Below, piece after piece: positions 52,203 through 61,173 of a stretch of 64,000 nt of DNA. Both the position numbers and the translations under genes were made by a program. Location of the stretch: contig NZ_JAURVN010000009.1 in NCBI RefSeq assembly GCF_030655415.1, positions 62,001 to 126,000 on the forward strand, written 5' to 3'. The DNA comes from Herminiimonas sp. (GTDB lineage: Bacteria; Pseudomonadota; Gammaproteobacteria; Burkholderiales; Burkholderiaceae). The number at the start of each line of letters is the position of its first letter. The first letter of the stretch is position 1. The notes beneath the pieces were generated by a model. The model made no database searches. It worked only from the letters and a program-made list of their open reading frames with translations, and was not told where the DNA came from.

Positions 52203-52771
52203 GCTTGCTCCGCCGGGCTCAGGCAAATTTTCAGACGGGCCAGGCCGCGTCGTACCCAGGTTTTCACCGTGCCTATCGGCAGCTTCATTTGTTCGGCAAC
52301 TTCGCCATGCGACAGGTCATGGAAAAATGCCAGCGCAATCGCTTGTCTATGCAATCCTTCCAGCCGCGCGAAGCAACGCGCCAATGCCTTCGATTGATCC
52401 GATAACTGCAAGGCTTCGATCGGCGTCGGATCACTGCTTTCCAGCGCCTCCATCACGGCTGGATCAAAGCTGTCGTCATCGATCTCTAACGCCTGATCGG
52501 TTTTGCGCAAGGCATCGAAAGCCTTGTTGCGCACGATAGTGCTCATCCACGTCATAGGCGCCGCCAGACTGGATTGATAAGTCGATGCGTTATTCCAGAT
52601 GCTGACAAAACTCTCTTGCAAGACTTCCTCAGCCAACTCTCGTTTATGCAATATGCGCAACGCAAAGCCGAAAAGCTTGGGCGAGGTCGCGTCATACAGT
52701 GCGCGGAACGCTTCAGCGTCTTTGCGTGCGACTTTAACGAGCCATGTTTTAAGTTGTTCCGGTTCGAGCAT
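52199..52771 (-). CDS. ECF-family RNA polymerase sigma factor
   Basis: About 190 residues from the ATG at 52771 (MLEPEQLKTW); an upstream in-frame start at 52837 adds a poorly conserved 22 residues. Region 2 is seen in FRALYDATSPKLFGFALRIL, ELAEEVLQESFVSIWNNAS and TWMSTIVRNKAFDALRK. Region 4 is HDLSHGEVAEQMKLPIGTVK followed by TWVRRGLARLK. The class with an RskA-type anti-sigma factor often responds to singlet oxygen or oxidative stress and controls its own operon plus lipid-modification genes. The divergent operon at 53259 is the obvious target. Confidence 0.92.
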   Translation of the reverse strand: MLEPEQLKTWLVKVARKDAEAFRALYDATSPKLFGFALRILHKRELAEEVLQESFVSIWNNASTYQSSLAAPMTWMSTIVRNKAFDALRKTDQALEIDDDSFDPAVMEALESSDPTPIEALQLSDQSKALARCFARLEGLHRQAIALAFFHDLSHGEVAEQMKLPIGTVKTWVRRGLARLKICLSPAEQA

Positions 52772-53258
52772 GGAAAGGTTCCGATCAAAATATTGACGAA
52801 GTGACACACTGCGTATGTTACGTGATTCACGCTCCATAGCCGGAAAAAATCGTCGCCTATTCTCTTGATCGGGTGCGGCATAAATTACAGAATCCTTTTG
52901 ATAGTGATGCTGAAATCAACTGCGCAATGTGGTTTCACCCATGTGATTTCAAGCATCTTGCATCGTCCCTGGGTTCAGGTTTGTCTGAAGATATACGGCG
53001 CTCGCTGAACTATGGATTCAAAAATCTCAAAAAACTTCTGTGCTCTGCTCATTCCCCCTCGCCAAAATTTATTTTCAATTATTTAAAAATAATTGCATCC
53101 AATTACGACTCTGCTACGTATTACTCATATACGGCGGCAATTACAGACCCGATTCTTGTCAGTTTTTTTGCCGCACCTCCTTTAGTTAGATGACTGTTTT
53201 TGGCTATGGGCGCTCTCGCTAGCGCCGTCATTGCAGAGCAAGATGGAGCAATAACAAA
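52772..53258. promoter_or_regulatory. Divergent promoter region between sigma factor and lipid operon
   Basis: No convincing gene; a frame at 52873-53193 lacks protein-like features. This 487-base stretch is AT-rich near 53080-53130. It should hold promoters for the ECF gene and the FAD-protein operon. TTGATC at 52865-52870 and TGATCGGAAC near 52780 (minus strand) resemble parts of ECF -35 elements, but no complete -35/-10 pair could be assigned. Confidence 0.35.
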
Positions 53259-54617
53259 ATGAAAATGGGAATAAAAATCGCTGTAGCAGGGTCGGGGATA
53301 GCCGGCCTGTCGTGCGCCTACCGGCTGGCGGAGGCTGGTTACGACGTCACCTTGTTTGAGGCGAATGACTATTTTGGCGGTCATACGCATACCGTCGACG
53401 TCACGCTGGACGGCTATACGCATGGCGTGGATACGGGGTTTTTGGTGTTTAACAAAAAGACCTATCCAAATCTGATCGCCCTCTTCGCTGAGCTCAAAGT
53501 AGAAACTGCGGCGACCGACATGTCCTTCTCGGTCAAGCTGCCGCTTGCCAATCGCACACTCGAATGGGCAGGCGGCAATCTGGATGCGGTGTTTGCACAA
53601 AGACGCAATATCGTCAGCCCACGCTTTCACCAGATGCTGCGCGACATCCTGCGCTTTAACCAGAACGCGACAAAGCTGGCGATGGATGAAGAATCCAGCT
53701 TTGAGCTACAGACTGAATCAGGCCAGGAAATGAGCTTGGGCACCTACCTTACCCAGCAAAGCTACAGCAAAGAATTCCGCGAATGGTATTTACTGCCAAT
53801 GGCGGGTTGTATCTGGTCCTGCCCGACCGAGCAGATGCTGGAGTTTCCACTGAAATCATTCCTGCACTTTTGCCACAACCACGGACTGCTGCAAATTAAC
53901 GACAGACCGCAATGGCAAACCGTCAGAGGTGGTGCACGACGTTATGTCGACAAGATGCTGGCAAAGATTCCGAACAAACATTTGAATACAAGTATCGAAT
54001 CGGTCACGCGCACCACCATCAGCAATGTCACCAAAATTAAAGTGCAGACACGACTAGGCAACGCGCTGAGCGAACAAACCTTCGATCACATCGTACTGGC
54101 CTGTCATAGCGACCAATCATTACGCGCACTGAAAGATCCACGGCCGGCAGAAAAAACACTGCTGTCTTCTATCACTTACCAGCCGAATACCGCGGTGCTG
54201 CACACCGACACGACCTGTCTGCCGAAACAAAAGAAAACCTGGTCAGCGTGGAATTATCAAAGCGGACAAAGTGGCAGCGAGCCGCGCGTCTGCGTGCATT
54301 ACCTGATCAACCAGTTGCAACCGCTGCCGTTCAAACAGTCGGTCATCGTTTCGCTCAACCCTATCGATGCGCCACGGCCGGACAGCGTACTCGGCAGCTA
54401 TGAGTATGCGCATCCGGTATTTGATGCCAAGGCGATCGCAGCGCAACGCAGGCTGCCATTAATTCAGGGCAAACAGAACACCTGGTTTGCTGGCGCCTGG
54501 ACCGGTTACGGCTTTCATGAAGACGGTTTGAAGTCAGGCTTGGCAGTTGCGCAAGCAATCATGGAACAAGCAGAAGAATTTGCAATCTATGCACCGCGGG
54601 TACTTGAAAGCGCATAA
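53259..54617 (+). CDS. FAD-dependent amine-oxidase-like protein
   Basis: A 452-residue flavoprotein. The dinucleotide-binding site is at the N-terminus: IAVAGSGIAGLSCAYRLAEA, then VTLFEANDYFGGHTHTVDV, with the downstream FAD contact FAGAWTGYGFHEDGLKSGL near the C-terminus (split here as AGAWTGYGFHEDGL). It belongs to the NAD(P)-binding protein group found beside DUF1365 and cyclopropane-fatty-acid-synthase-like genes in many proteobacteria, where the cluster is ECF-controlled. The exact reaction is not established; a role in fatty-acyl chain modification is inferred from context. First gene of a six-gene operon. Confidence 0.88.
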   Translation: MKMGIKIAVAGSGIAGLSCAYRLAEAGYDVTLFEANDYFGGHTHTVDVTLDGYTHGVDTGFLVFNKKTYPNLIALFAELKVETAATDMSFSVKLPLANRTLEWAGGNLDAVFAQRRNIVSPRFHQMLRDILRFNQNATKLAMDEESSFELQTESGQEMSLGTYLTQQSYSKEFREWYLLPMAGCIWSCPTEQMLEFPLKSFLHFCHNHGLLQINDRPQWQTVRGGARRYVDKMLAKIPNKHLNTSIESVTRTTISNVTKIKVQTRLGNALSEQTFDHIVLACHSDQSLRALKDPRPAEKTLLSSITYQPNTAVLHTDTTCLPKQKKTWSAWNYQSGQSGSEPRVCVHYLINQLQPLPFKQSVIVSLNPIDAPRPDSVLGSYEYAHPVFDAKAIAAQRRLPLIQGKQNTWFAGAWTGYGFHEDGLKSGLAVAQAIMEQAEEFAIYAPRVLESA

Positions 54618-54642
54618 TAATTTTAATAAAGCCAGACAGATC

Positions 54643-55455
54643 ATGAGCGCCATCAATCAACCGCAATTATGCTTTGGCACCGTGCGCCACAGTCGCTTGC
54701 GCCCTGCTGCCCATGCGTTCAACTACGGCGTGTACTTCATGCGCTTGCCCTTGCGCACGATGGCCAATTCTCATACCGGAATTAGTCGTTTATCGCGGCT
54801 GTTCTCGCACAACCGTTTCAATCTCTTGTCGTTTTACGACAAAGATCACGGAGATGACAAACATCCGCCCTTGGTATGGATAGACGCATTGCTGGAACGT
54901 GAAGGCATCACCGATGCCGATGGTGAAATCTGGCTGCAAGCTTTCCCGCGCGTGTTGGGCTATGTGTTTAACCCCGTGTCGTTCTGGTTCTGCCATCGCA
55001 GCGATGGCGAGCTGCGCGCAGTGCTATGCGAAGTACGCAATACCTTTGGCGAATGTCATCGCTATCTGCTCGATACCGGCGAGGCCATGCCGTATGGCAT
55101 AGAGCTGAGCGCACGCAAAGTCTTCCATGTCTCACCTTTTTGCGAAGTCCAGGGTGACTACCGTTTTCGCTTCATGCGCACCGCACAAAGCTATGTAAAC
55201 GATAAAGATGGCGTGGTCGAACGCACAATCGCGCGCATCAATTATGACGATGCTGCGGGGCCATTATTGCTGACCAGTCTGTCCGGAATATCACGACCAT
55301 TGAGCAATGCCGCGGTTGCCCAAGCATTCTTTTTTTATCCACTGATGACCTTCGGCGTCGTCGCAAAAATCCATTGGCAGGCATTGCGCCTGTGGATCAA
55401 GCGCGTGCCATTTTTCAGAAAACCACAGCCACCTTCCCATGAGATGAGCCGATGA
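54643..55455 (+). CDS. DUF1365 protein
   Basis: About 270 residues from the ATG at 54643; the open frame to 54547 overlaps the previous gene and is unlikely. Family blocks are CFGTVRHSRLRPAAHAFNYG, YVFNPVSFWFCHRSDGELRA, NTFGECHRYLL and FHVSPFCEVQGDYRFRF. There is no membrane helix apart from a weak hydrophobic stretch near the C-terminus. DUF1365 genes occur almost always between an FAD-protein gene and a CFA-synthase-like gene, as here, so a shared pathway is likely. Biochemical function unknown. Confidence 0.88.
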   Translation: MSAINQPQLCFGTVRHSRLRPAAHAFNYGVYFMRLPLRTMANSHTGISRLSRLFSHNRFNLLSFYDKDHGDDKHPPLVWIDALLEREGITDADGEIWLQAFPRVLGYVFNPVSFWFCHRSDGELRAVLCEVRNTFGECHRYLLDTGEAMPYGIELSARKVFHVSPFCEVQGDYRFRFMRTAQSYVNDKDGVVERTIARINYDDAAGPLLLTSLSGISRPLSNAAVAQAFFFYPLMTFGVVAKIHWQALRLWIKRVPFFRKPQPPSHEMSR

Positions 55456-56702
55456 CTACCAACTCACTAGAACAACAATCATTTGCTTACGATGCGCCAA
55501 CAGGGCTGCAGGTCGATGTACTGAACACATCGGATCTGCCATCGCAGGTCAAATTCATCCTGCAACTTTTAGGCAAGATGGAACACGGTGCCTTGCGTAT
55601 GGAAATGCCGGACGGACGCGTTGCGCACTTCGGCAATGGCAGCACTCCAGTAACGCTTTCGCTAAGCAACTGGGAAATCTGCAACGCCTCTTTAAAGTCC
55701 GGCGATATCGGTTTTGCGGAAACCTTCATCAATGGCAATTGGCGCACTGACAATCTGCCAGGTCTGATCGAAATCTTTATCCGCAATCGTCAGCAAATTG
55801 AATCGGTTATTTACGGCACATGGTGGGGTCGCCTACTGTATCGCGTGCGTCATTTATTCAATCGTAATTCGCGCAACGGCAGCCGCAAAAATATTCATGC
55901 GCATTACGACATTGGTAATGACTTCTATCAGTTGTGGCTGGATCCATCGATGACGTATTCCAGCGCACTGTTCAAGGATGCTCACACCGATAATTTGCAG
56001 CATGCGCAAGATGCAAAATATCAACGCATTCTGGAGCAACTTCAATTACCAATGTATGCCCGCGTATTAGAAATAGGCTGCGGCTGGGGCGGATTTGCCG
56101 AGTTGGCAACCACCTCAGGCGCACATGTGACCGGACTGACACTTTCGACCGAACAACTGGAATTTGCCAATCAACGTTTGGCAAAAGCCGGCCTGAACAA
56201 TCGAGCCGAATTGATGTTGAAAGATTATCGGGATGCGGATGGTCAATTCGATGCGATCGCTTCCATCGAAATGTTTGAAGCAGTTGGTGAAGCGTATTGG
56301 CCTAGTTACTTCGAGTGCATTGCGCGCAACCTCAAACCGCAAGGGCGCGCCTGCATCCAAACTATCGTGATCGATGATGCCTTGTTCGAGCGCTATCGCA
56401 AAGGTACAGACTTTATCCAGCAATATATTTTCCCGGGCGGCATGCTGCCTTCGCCTTCTGTATTCAAACAGCAAGCGGAACAACATGGCTTGCGCGTGGT
56501 CGATGAATTCAAGTTTGGCATCGATTACGCCCGCACACTTGAACAATGGCGCGACGCTTTTAAAGAGCGTTTGTCGCAAGTACGTGAGCAAGGTTTTGAT
56601 GATCGGTTTTTGCGGACGTGGGAATTCTATCTGGCGTATTGCGAAGCGGGATTCCGTGCGGGAAGTATCGATGTGATGCAGTTCACCTTAGAAAAAAACT
56701 GA
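55452..56702 (+). CDS. Cyclopropane-fatty-acyl-phospholipid-synthase-like methyltransferase
   Basis: A 416-residue SAM-dependent enzyme. The N-terminal 120 residues are a lipid-interacting domain; then HYDIGNDFYQLWLDPSMTYS, the active-site region, VLEIGCGWGGFAELA (SAM-binding motif I), IEMFEAVGEAYWP with the bicarbonate-site Glu, and QYIFPGGMLPS. These match the CFA synthase family. It adds a methylene or methyl to unsaturated phospholipid acyl chains. Homologues in ECF-controlled clusters may make furan or other modified fatty acids rather than cyclopropane. ATGA overlap with the DUF1365 gene. Confidence 0.92.
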   Translation: MTTNSLEQQSFAYDAPTGLQVDVLNTSDLPSQVKFILQLLGKMEHGALRMEMPDGRVAHFGNGSTPVTLSLSNWEICNASLKSGDIGFAETFINGNWRTDNLPGLIEIFIRNRQQIESVIYGTWWGRLLYRVRHLFNRNSRNGSRKNIHAHYDIGNDFYQLWLDPSMTYSSALFKDAHTDNLQHAQDAKYQRILEQLQLPMYARVLEIGCGWGGFAELATTSGAHVTGLTLSTEQLEFANQRLAKAGLNNRAELMLKDYRDADGQFDAIASIEMFEAVGEAYWPSYFECIARNLKPQGRACIQTIVIDDALFERYRKGTDFIQQYIFPGGMLPSPSVFKQQAEQHGLRVVDEFKFGIDYARTLEQWRDAFKERLSQVREQGFDDRFLRTWEFYLAYCEAGFRAGSIDVMQFTLEKN

Positions 56703-56788
56703 AGTATCAATACATGCGCAGTGCATGCTCATTACATGCGTCATGTATTGCGTCGACATAAATAGCAAATCACATGAAGAGGCAAGCT

Positions 56789-57322
56789 ATGCGATATTTA
56801 AAATTAGTGCTGGCAACAATCGCAGCAACCATGCTCGTATCCTGCGCGCAAATCGAGCCGTCGCATTACGCAGCCGAGAAGCCGGTACTCGACATCAAGC
56901 AATACTTCAACGGTACGCTGGATGCATGGGGTATGTTCCAGGACAGATCGGGAAAAGTGGTTAAGCGCTTTACCGTTGTTATGCGTTGCACATGGGATGG
57001 CGATGTCGGCACACTGGATGAAGACTTCACCTATTCAGACGGCACCAAACAAAAGCGCGTATGGACTATTAAACAGGTTGCGCCCGGCAGTTATATAGGC
57101 ACGGCATCGGACGTGGTTGGTGAAGCCATCGGCACTGCATCCGGCAATGCCTTGAACTGGAAGTATGTGCTGGCCTTGCCGGTAGATGGCAAGGTTTACA
57201 ACATGCAGATGGATGACTGGATGATACTGATGGATGATCGCGTAATGCTGAACCGCACTGCGATGAGTAAATTTGGTGTCAACCTCGGTTCGGTGACATT
57301 GTCTTTTACCAAGCGTCCTTAA
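56789..57322 (+). CDS. DUF3833 lipoprotein
   Basis: About 177 residues from the ATG at 56789, which has GAGG upstream (an ATG at 56774 is also open). The signal peptide ends in LVSC, a lipobox, so the mature protein starts with a lipid-modified Cys. The rest is a small beta-rich domain with IKQYFNGTLDAWGMFQDRSG, GDVGTLDEDFTYSDG and MDDWMILMDDRVMLNRTAMS, the DUF3833 pattern (calycin-like). It recurs in the same CFA-type clusters. Function unknown; possibly lipid binding at the envelope. Confidence 0.87.
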   Translation: MRYLKLVLATIAATMLVSCAQIEPSHYAAEKPVLDIKQYFNGTLDAWGMFQDRSGKVVKRFTVVMRCTWDGDVGTLDEDFTYSDGTKQKRVWTIKQVAPGSYIGTASDVVGEAIGTASGNALNWKYVLALPVDGKVYNMQMDDWMILMDDRVMLNRTAMSKFGVNLGSVTLSFTKRP

Positions 57323-57358
57323 ACATTATTTGACGATGTCACTCCACAAGAGCACTCC

Positions 57359-58126
57359 ATGAATCCTCGCATCACAGATTGGCATAATAAACGCGTCTGG
57401 ATCGTTGGCGCATCCACCGGCATAGGTGCAGAAACTGCGCGAATGCTGCTAGACAAAGGCGCATGCGTTGCGCTTTCTGCGCGACGCACAGAGATGCTGA
57501 ACGAGATCGCCAACGGCAACCCAAACGCATTGGTCGCAGCGATGGACGTCACTGATCACGCAACGGTGTTGGCAGCGCGCGATGCGATCTTGCAGCAATG
57601 GGATGGCTTCGATTTGATCTTGCTAGTGGCGGGCAGCTATCAGGAAATGCGTGCAGATAGCTTCGACCTTGCTATCGCTAATCAAATGATCGATCTGAAC
57701 TTGCGTGGCGTCTTGAATTGTCTGGACACCGTACTGCCAAATTTAATCGCGCAAGGTAAAGGCGGTATTGGTATTGTCGCCTCAGTCGTCGGATTTAGCG
57801 GCTTGCCGAAAGCGTTGATTTACGGCCCGACCAAGGCTGCCTTGATCAATCTGTGTGAATCACTTTATCTAGACCTGCATCCACGCGGCATCGCGGTACA
57901 TTTGATCACACCGGGATTTGTAGATACACCGTTGACGCAAAAAAATGACTTCCCTATGCCTGCGTTGATGTCAGGCACGGATGCGGCGCAAGCGTTGGTG
58001 CACGGACTGGAAAGAGGACAATTTCATATACACTTTCCACGGCGTTTTACAAACTTCTTGCGCTTGCTCCGATTGCTACCCTACCGCATGTACTTCTGGT
58101 TGATCCACAAAGGCACAGGACTATGA
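57359..58126 (+). CDS. Short-chain dehydrogenase/reductase
   Basis: A 255-residue SDR. The cofactor site is VGASTGIGAETARMLL (about 16-31), the catalytic triad is Ser142, Tyr155 and Lys159 (VASVVGFSGLPKALIYGPTK), and LVAGSYQE replaces the usual NNAG. The C-terminal 40 residues are basic and amphipathic (FPRRFTNFLRLLRLLPYRMY), suggesting membrane association, as expected for a lipid substrate. It precedes and overlaps the NTF2-like gene. Confidence 0.92.
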   Translation: MNPRITDWHNKRVWIVGASTGIGAETARMLLDKGACVALSARRTEMLNEIANGNPNALVAAMDVTDHATVLAARDAILQQWDGFDLILLVAGSYQEMRADSFDLAIANQMIDLNLRGVLNCLDTVLPNLIAQGKGGIGIVASVVGFSGLPKALIYGPTKAALINLCESLYLDLHPRGIAVHLITPGFVDTPLTQKNDFPMPALMSGTDAAQALVHGLERGQFHIHFPRRFTNFLRLLRLLPYRMYFWLIHKGTGL

Positions 58127-58581
58127 GTGACTCCACAAACCCGACACCAGATCACACCGCTGCACTCGAACGCCTCGTACTTTTTTTTGAAACGCTGACC
58201 GTCGAATCGGCGCAAACACAACTGTCGAACATTTACGCGGCAGATGCCAGCTTCAAAGATCCGTTCAACGAAGTCCGTGGGCTGACTGCTATCACGCCGT
58301 TATTCACACACATGTTCGTGCAGGTGGAGAATCCACGCTTCGTGATCGACACGCACATCCTGCAAGGTAATCAGGCATTTATTACTTGGGATTTTCTATT
58401 CCACATGAAACGCTACGCACGCGACGAACAATGCATACGCGGCGCAACGCAATTGCGCTTCAATGACGCAGGGTTGGTCGAAATGCATAGAGATTTTTGG
58501 GACGCCGCGGAAGAGCTTTATGAAAAGTTGCCAGTACTCGGTAGCTTGATGCGCGCACTGAAAAAGATCGCACGCAAGTAA
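58123..58581 (+). CDS. NTF2/SnoaL-like protein
   Basis: A 152-residue cone-shaped NTF2-fold protein with SNIYAADASFKDPFNEVRGL near the start, TWDFLFHMKRYARDEQ and MHRDFWDAAEELYEKLP. Such proteins act as small isomerases, hydrolases or ligand binders. It is last in the operon after the SDR (ATGA overlap) and is a normal member of this cluster type. Specific substrate unknown. Confidence 0.88.
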   Translation: MSDSTNPTPDHTAALERLVLFFETLTVESAQTQLSNIYAADASFKDPFNEVRGLTAITPLFTHMFVQVENPRFVIDTHILQGNQAFITWDFLFHMKRYARDEQCIRGATQLRFNDAGLVEMHRDFWDAAEELYEKLPVLGSLMRALKKIARK

Positions 58582-58825
58582 ATTGGTGCTCCACCATTTG
58601 CGTCAAACATTCTCAGCGCCTACTGTTTAAGTTTGTATTTTTAGCAATTTCGCGTACTCCCATCAGCACTGCGAACACTTTTCAATAGCTGAGTTGCAAT
58701 AACTCCAGCCGTCGAACGAGTGCTATCTCGCCCCGCCCTAAATAGACTTCGCTTCTGCCTACCACTTTCCCCTATTTGCAACGCTCAACGCAGTCTTGTA
58801 TTGCGAGAGCGATCCTGCTCAAACT

Positions 58826-58847
58826 ATAATGAGAACAATTCGTATTT
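58826..58847. promoter_or_regulatory. Predicted Fur box upstream of the TonB receptor
   Basis: ATAATGAGAACAATTCGTAT begins at 58826 and resembles the Fur consensus (GATAATGATAATCATTATC; proteobacterial sites of the form AATGAGAATnATTCnnATT). It lies about 65 bases before the receptor ATG in a 330-base gap that holds no gene. Confidence 0.7.
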
Positions 58848-58911
58848 GTATTAACTTCTTGCAATAGTTCCCTCATAACGTCCCCGCCAGAACGGCACCA
58901 AAGGAAATTCC

Positions 58912-61173
58912 ATGTCTTCCCACAATTCATCCCCAATTTTCAAACAGACATTGCTCGCATGCGCATTGCAAGCCGCACTGCCTATGCTGACTGGAGCCGC
59001 TTTGTTGACGAGTGGTGCTGCATTTGCGCAAACTGCCGATCCAACGAAAACCACGGAGCTGGCCGAGATTGTTGTTACTTCAAGTGCGGATGCTTCTGCG
59101 GAAGGTTTGTCGAAACCGTATGCGGGTGGCCAGGTTGCACGTGGTGGGCGGGCTGGTATTTTGGGTACGCAAGACAATATGGATACGCCCTTTTCCATTA
59201 CCAGCTATACCAATGAGTTCATTCAAAATCAACAAGCACGTAGTGTGGGCGATGTACTCCAAAGTGATCCATCGGTTCGCGTAGCACGGGGTTTTGGTAA
59301 TTTCCAAGAGTCTTACTTTATTCGTGGCTTTATCGTTAATTCGGACGATATTGCGTACAACGGTTTATATGGCCTATTACCAAGACAATATATTTCTTCT
59401 GAATTGTTTGAACGCGTTGAGGTTCTCAAAGGAGCAAGTGGATTCCTTACTGGCGCAACTCCAAGTGGTGGCGGTGTTGGTGGCAACATCAACTTGTTGC
59501 CGAAACGCGCACCGAATGAACCCCTGACTCGTGTAAGTATCGGCACAGCCAGTGGATCGCAATTTTATGCTTCCGGTGACATTGCAAGGCGGTTTGGTCC
59601 GAATCAAGAAACCGGTATTCGCATTAATGCGGCACACAGAAGTGGGGGCACTGCGGTTGATCGTGAACACGTCGAACTCAACGTCGTATCAGTAGGCTTA
59701 GATTGGCATAGCAGGGATGTACGCTTATCCGCTGATATTGGTCATCAAGAACACTCACTAAATGAATCTCGTCCCAATGTCACTCCGGCTGCTGGTTTAA
59801 CTAGTATCCCTGCCCCCGCCAACAACAAAACCAATTTCGCGCAGCCTTGGACTTACTCTGACGAACGAGAAACATTTGGCTCGTTCCGAGGCGAATATGA
59901 CATCAATGCTAAAACTACTGCGTGGTTTGCGGCCGGAGCAAAAGAAAGTTACGAAGCAAACTCTTTAGCAGGAGTTAACTTAAGTAATTCAACCACAGGT
60001 GCAGGTACTGCTTCGCGATTCGATAATACCCGTGAAGATAGTGTAAAAACCGCAGAATTTGGCTTACGTTCAAAAGTCACGACAGGTTCAGTTGGCCATG
60101 AATTGGTTGCTGCATTTTCATATTTTGATTTTGAAAAGAAAAATGCATATGCAACAGGCGCTGCCTCGGCAACAAATATTTATAATCCAATAAGCTTTGC
60201 TCGCCCAGCATTAAGCAGTTTCGGCAATGATTTAGCAAACCCGGCATTGAACGGAACCACGACGTTAAAGAGTTTGGCAATTGGCGACACTATGTCGTTC
60301 TATGAAGACAAGGTTCGTCTAACCTTAGGCGTACGTCATCAAAATCTTGAATCTACATCCATCAGCTATCGCACCGTAAACGGTCTTGGCGTTGTGACTG
60401 GGCCGGGCGGCGTAACAAGTGGGTATGAGAAAAGCCGCAACAGCCCAGTTTTAGGTTTGGTTATCAAGCCCTCAGAAAACATATCTGTCTACGCAAACTA
60501 CATTGAGAGTCTCGCACAAGGCGACACTGCACCGACTACATCAGGTGGCGTAACTATTTCAAATCCTGGAACACAGTTTGCCCCTTACGTTTCAAAGCAA
60601 AAAGAAATCGGACTGAAATATGATGCTGGCCGATTCGGCGCAAATATCGCTGCATTTTCAACGGAAAAACCTCGCTCCGCGGTTATTGGAAACGTATTCA
60701 CCGCAGAAGGAAAAGATCGCCATCAAGGCGTGGAATTGTCTGTGTATGGTGAAGCAACCAAAGGTTTGAAACTTTTGGGTGGAGTAACATTTTTGGATGC
60801 TAAGCAACTTGCTACCGGCAATGCTAATTTAGACGGCAAACGAGTCATCGGTACTCCAAGTTCACAAGCTAGCTTAGGTGCAGAATGGGATGTTCCAGGG
60901 CTGCAAGGACTCACTTTGGATGCCCGCACTACGGCAACCGGCGCTGTTTACGCGAATGCGGCAAATACTCAAAAGGTTTCAGGCTGGGCCAGACTTGATG
61001 TCGGTGCAAGATACTTGACCGAAGTCCAAGGTCGCTTATTGACACTTCGTGCTCGCGTCGACAATGTAACTGATCGTGACTACTGGTCATCAGTAGGTGG
61101 ATATCCAGGTAGCGGTTATATGGTTCTCAGCAATCCACGCACGTTTACTTTGACAGCTTCCATCGACTTCTAA
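58912..61173 (+). CDS. TonB-dependent siderophore receptor
   Basis: A 753-residue outer-membrane receptor. AAAGGAAA precedes the ATG. A long signal peptide ends near AAFAQ; a TonB box-like ELAEIVVTSS follows at about 48-57. The plug domain has TPFSITSYTNEFIQNQQARS, LQSDPSVRVARGFGNFQESY, FIRGF, and RVEVLKGASGFLTG with GGVGGNINLLPKRA, all standard for siderophore receptors. The beta-barrel ends TLTASIDF with a terminal Phe. There is no N-terminal STN signalling domain, so FecR-mediated transcriptional signalling by this receptor is not obvious. Confidence 0.95.
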   Translation: MSSHNSSPIFKQTLLACALQAALPMLTGAALLTSGAAFAQTADPTKTTELAEIVVTSSADASAEGLSKPYAGGQVARGGRAGILGTQDNMDTPFSITSYTNEFIQNQQARSVGDVLQSDPSVRVARGFGNFQESYFIRGFIVNSDDIAYNGLYGLLPRQYISSELFERVEVLKGASGFLTGATPSGGGVGGNINLLPKRAPNEPLTRVSIGTASGSQFYASGDIARRFGPNQETGIRINAAHRSGGTAVDREHVELNVVSVGLDWHSRDVRLSADIGHQEHSLNESRPNVTPAAGLTSIPAPANNKTNFAQPWTYSDERETFGSFRGEYDINAKTTAWFAAGAKESYEANSLAGVNLSNSTTGAGTASRFDNTREDSVKTAEFGLRSKVTTGSVGHELVAAFSYFDFEKKNAYATGAASATNIYNPISFARPALSSFGNDLANPALNGTTTLKSLAIGDTMSFYEDKVRLTLGVRHQNLESTSISYRTVNGLGVVTGPGGVTSGYEKSRNSPVLGLVIKPSENISVYANYIESLAQGDTAPTTSGGVTISNPGTQFAPYVSKQKEIGLKYDAGRFGANIAAFSTEKPRSAVIGNVFTAEGKDRHQGVELSVYGEATKGLKLLGGVTFLDAKQLATGNANLDGKRVIGTPSSQASLGAEWDVPGLQGLTLDARTTATGAVYANAANTQKVSGWARLDVGARYLTEVQGRLLTLRARVDNVTDRDYWSSVGGYPGSGYMVLSNPRTFTLTASIDF

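Noticed and set aside
52873..53193. 106-residue frame in the sigma-factor/lipid-operon gap
   Set aside because: AT-rich, no family blocks and no convincing ribosome site; treated as promoter region.
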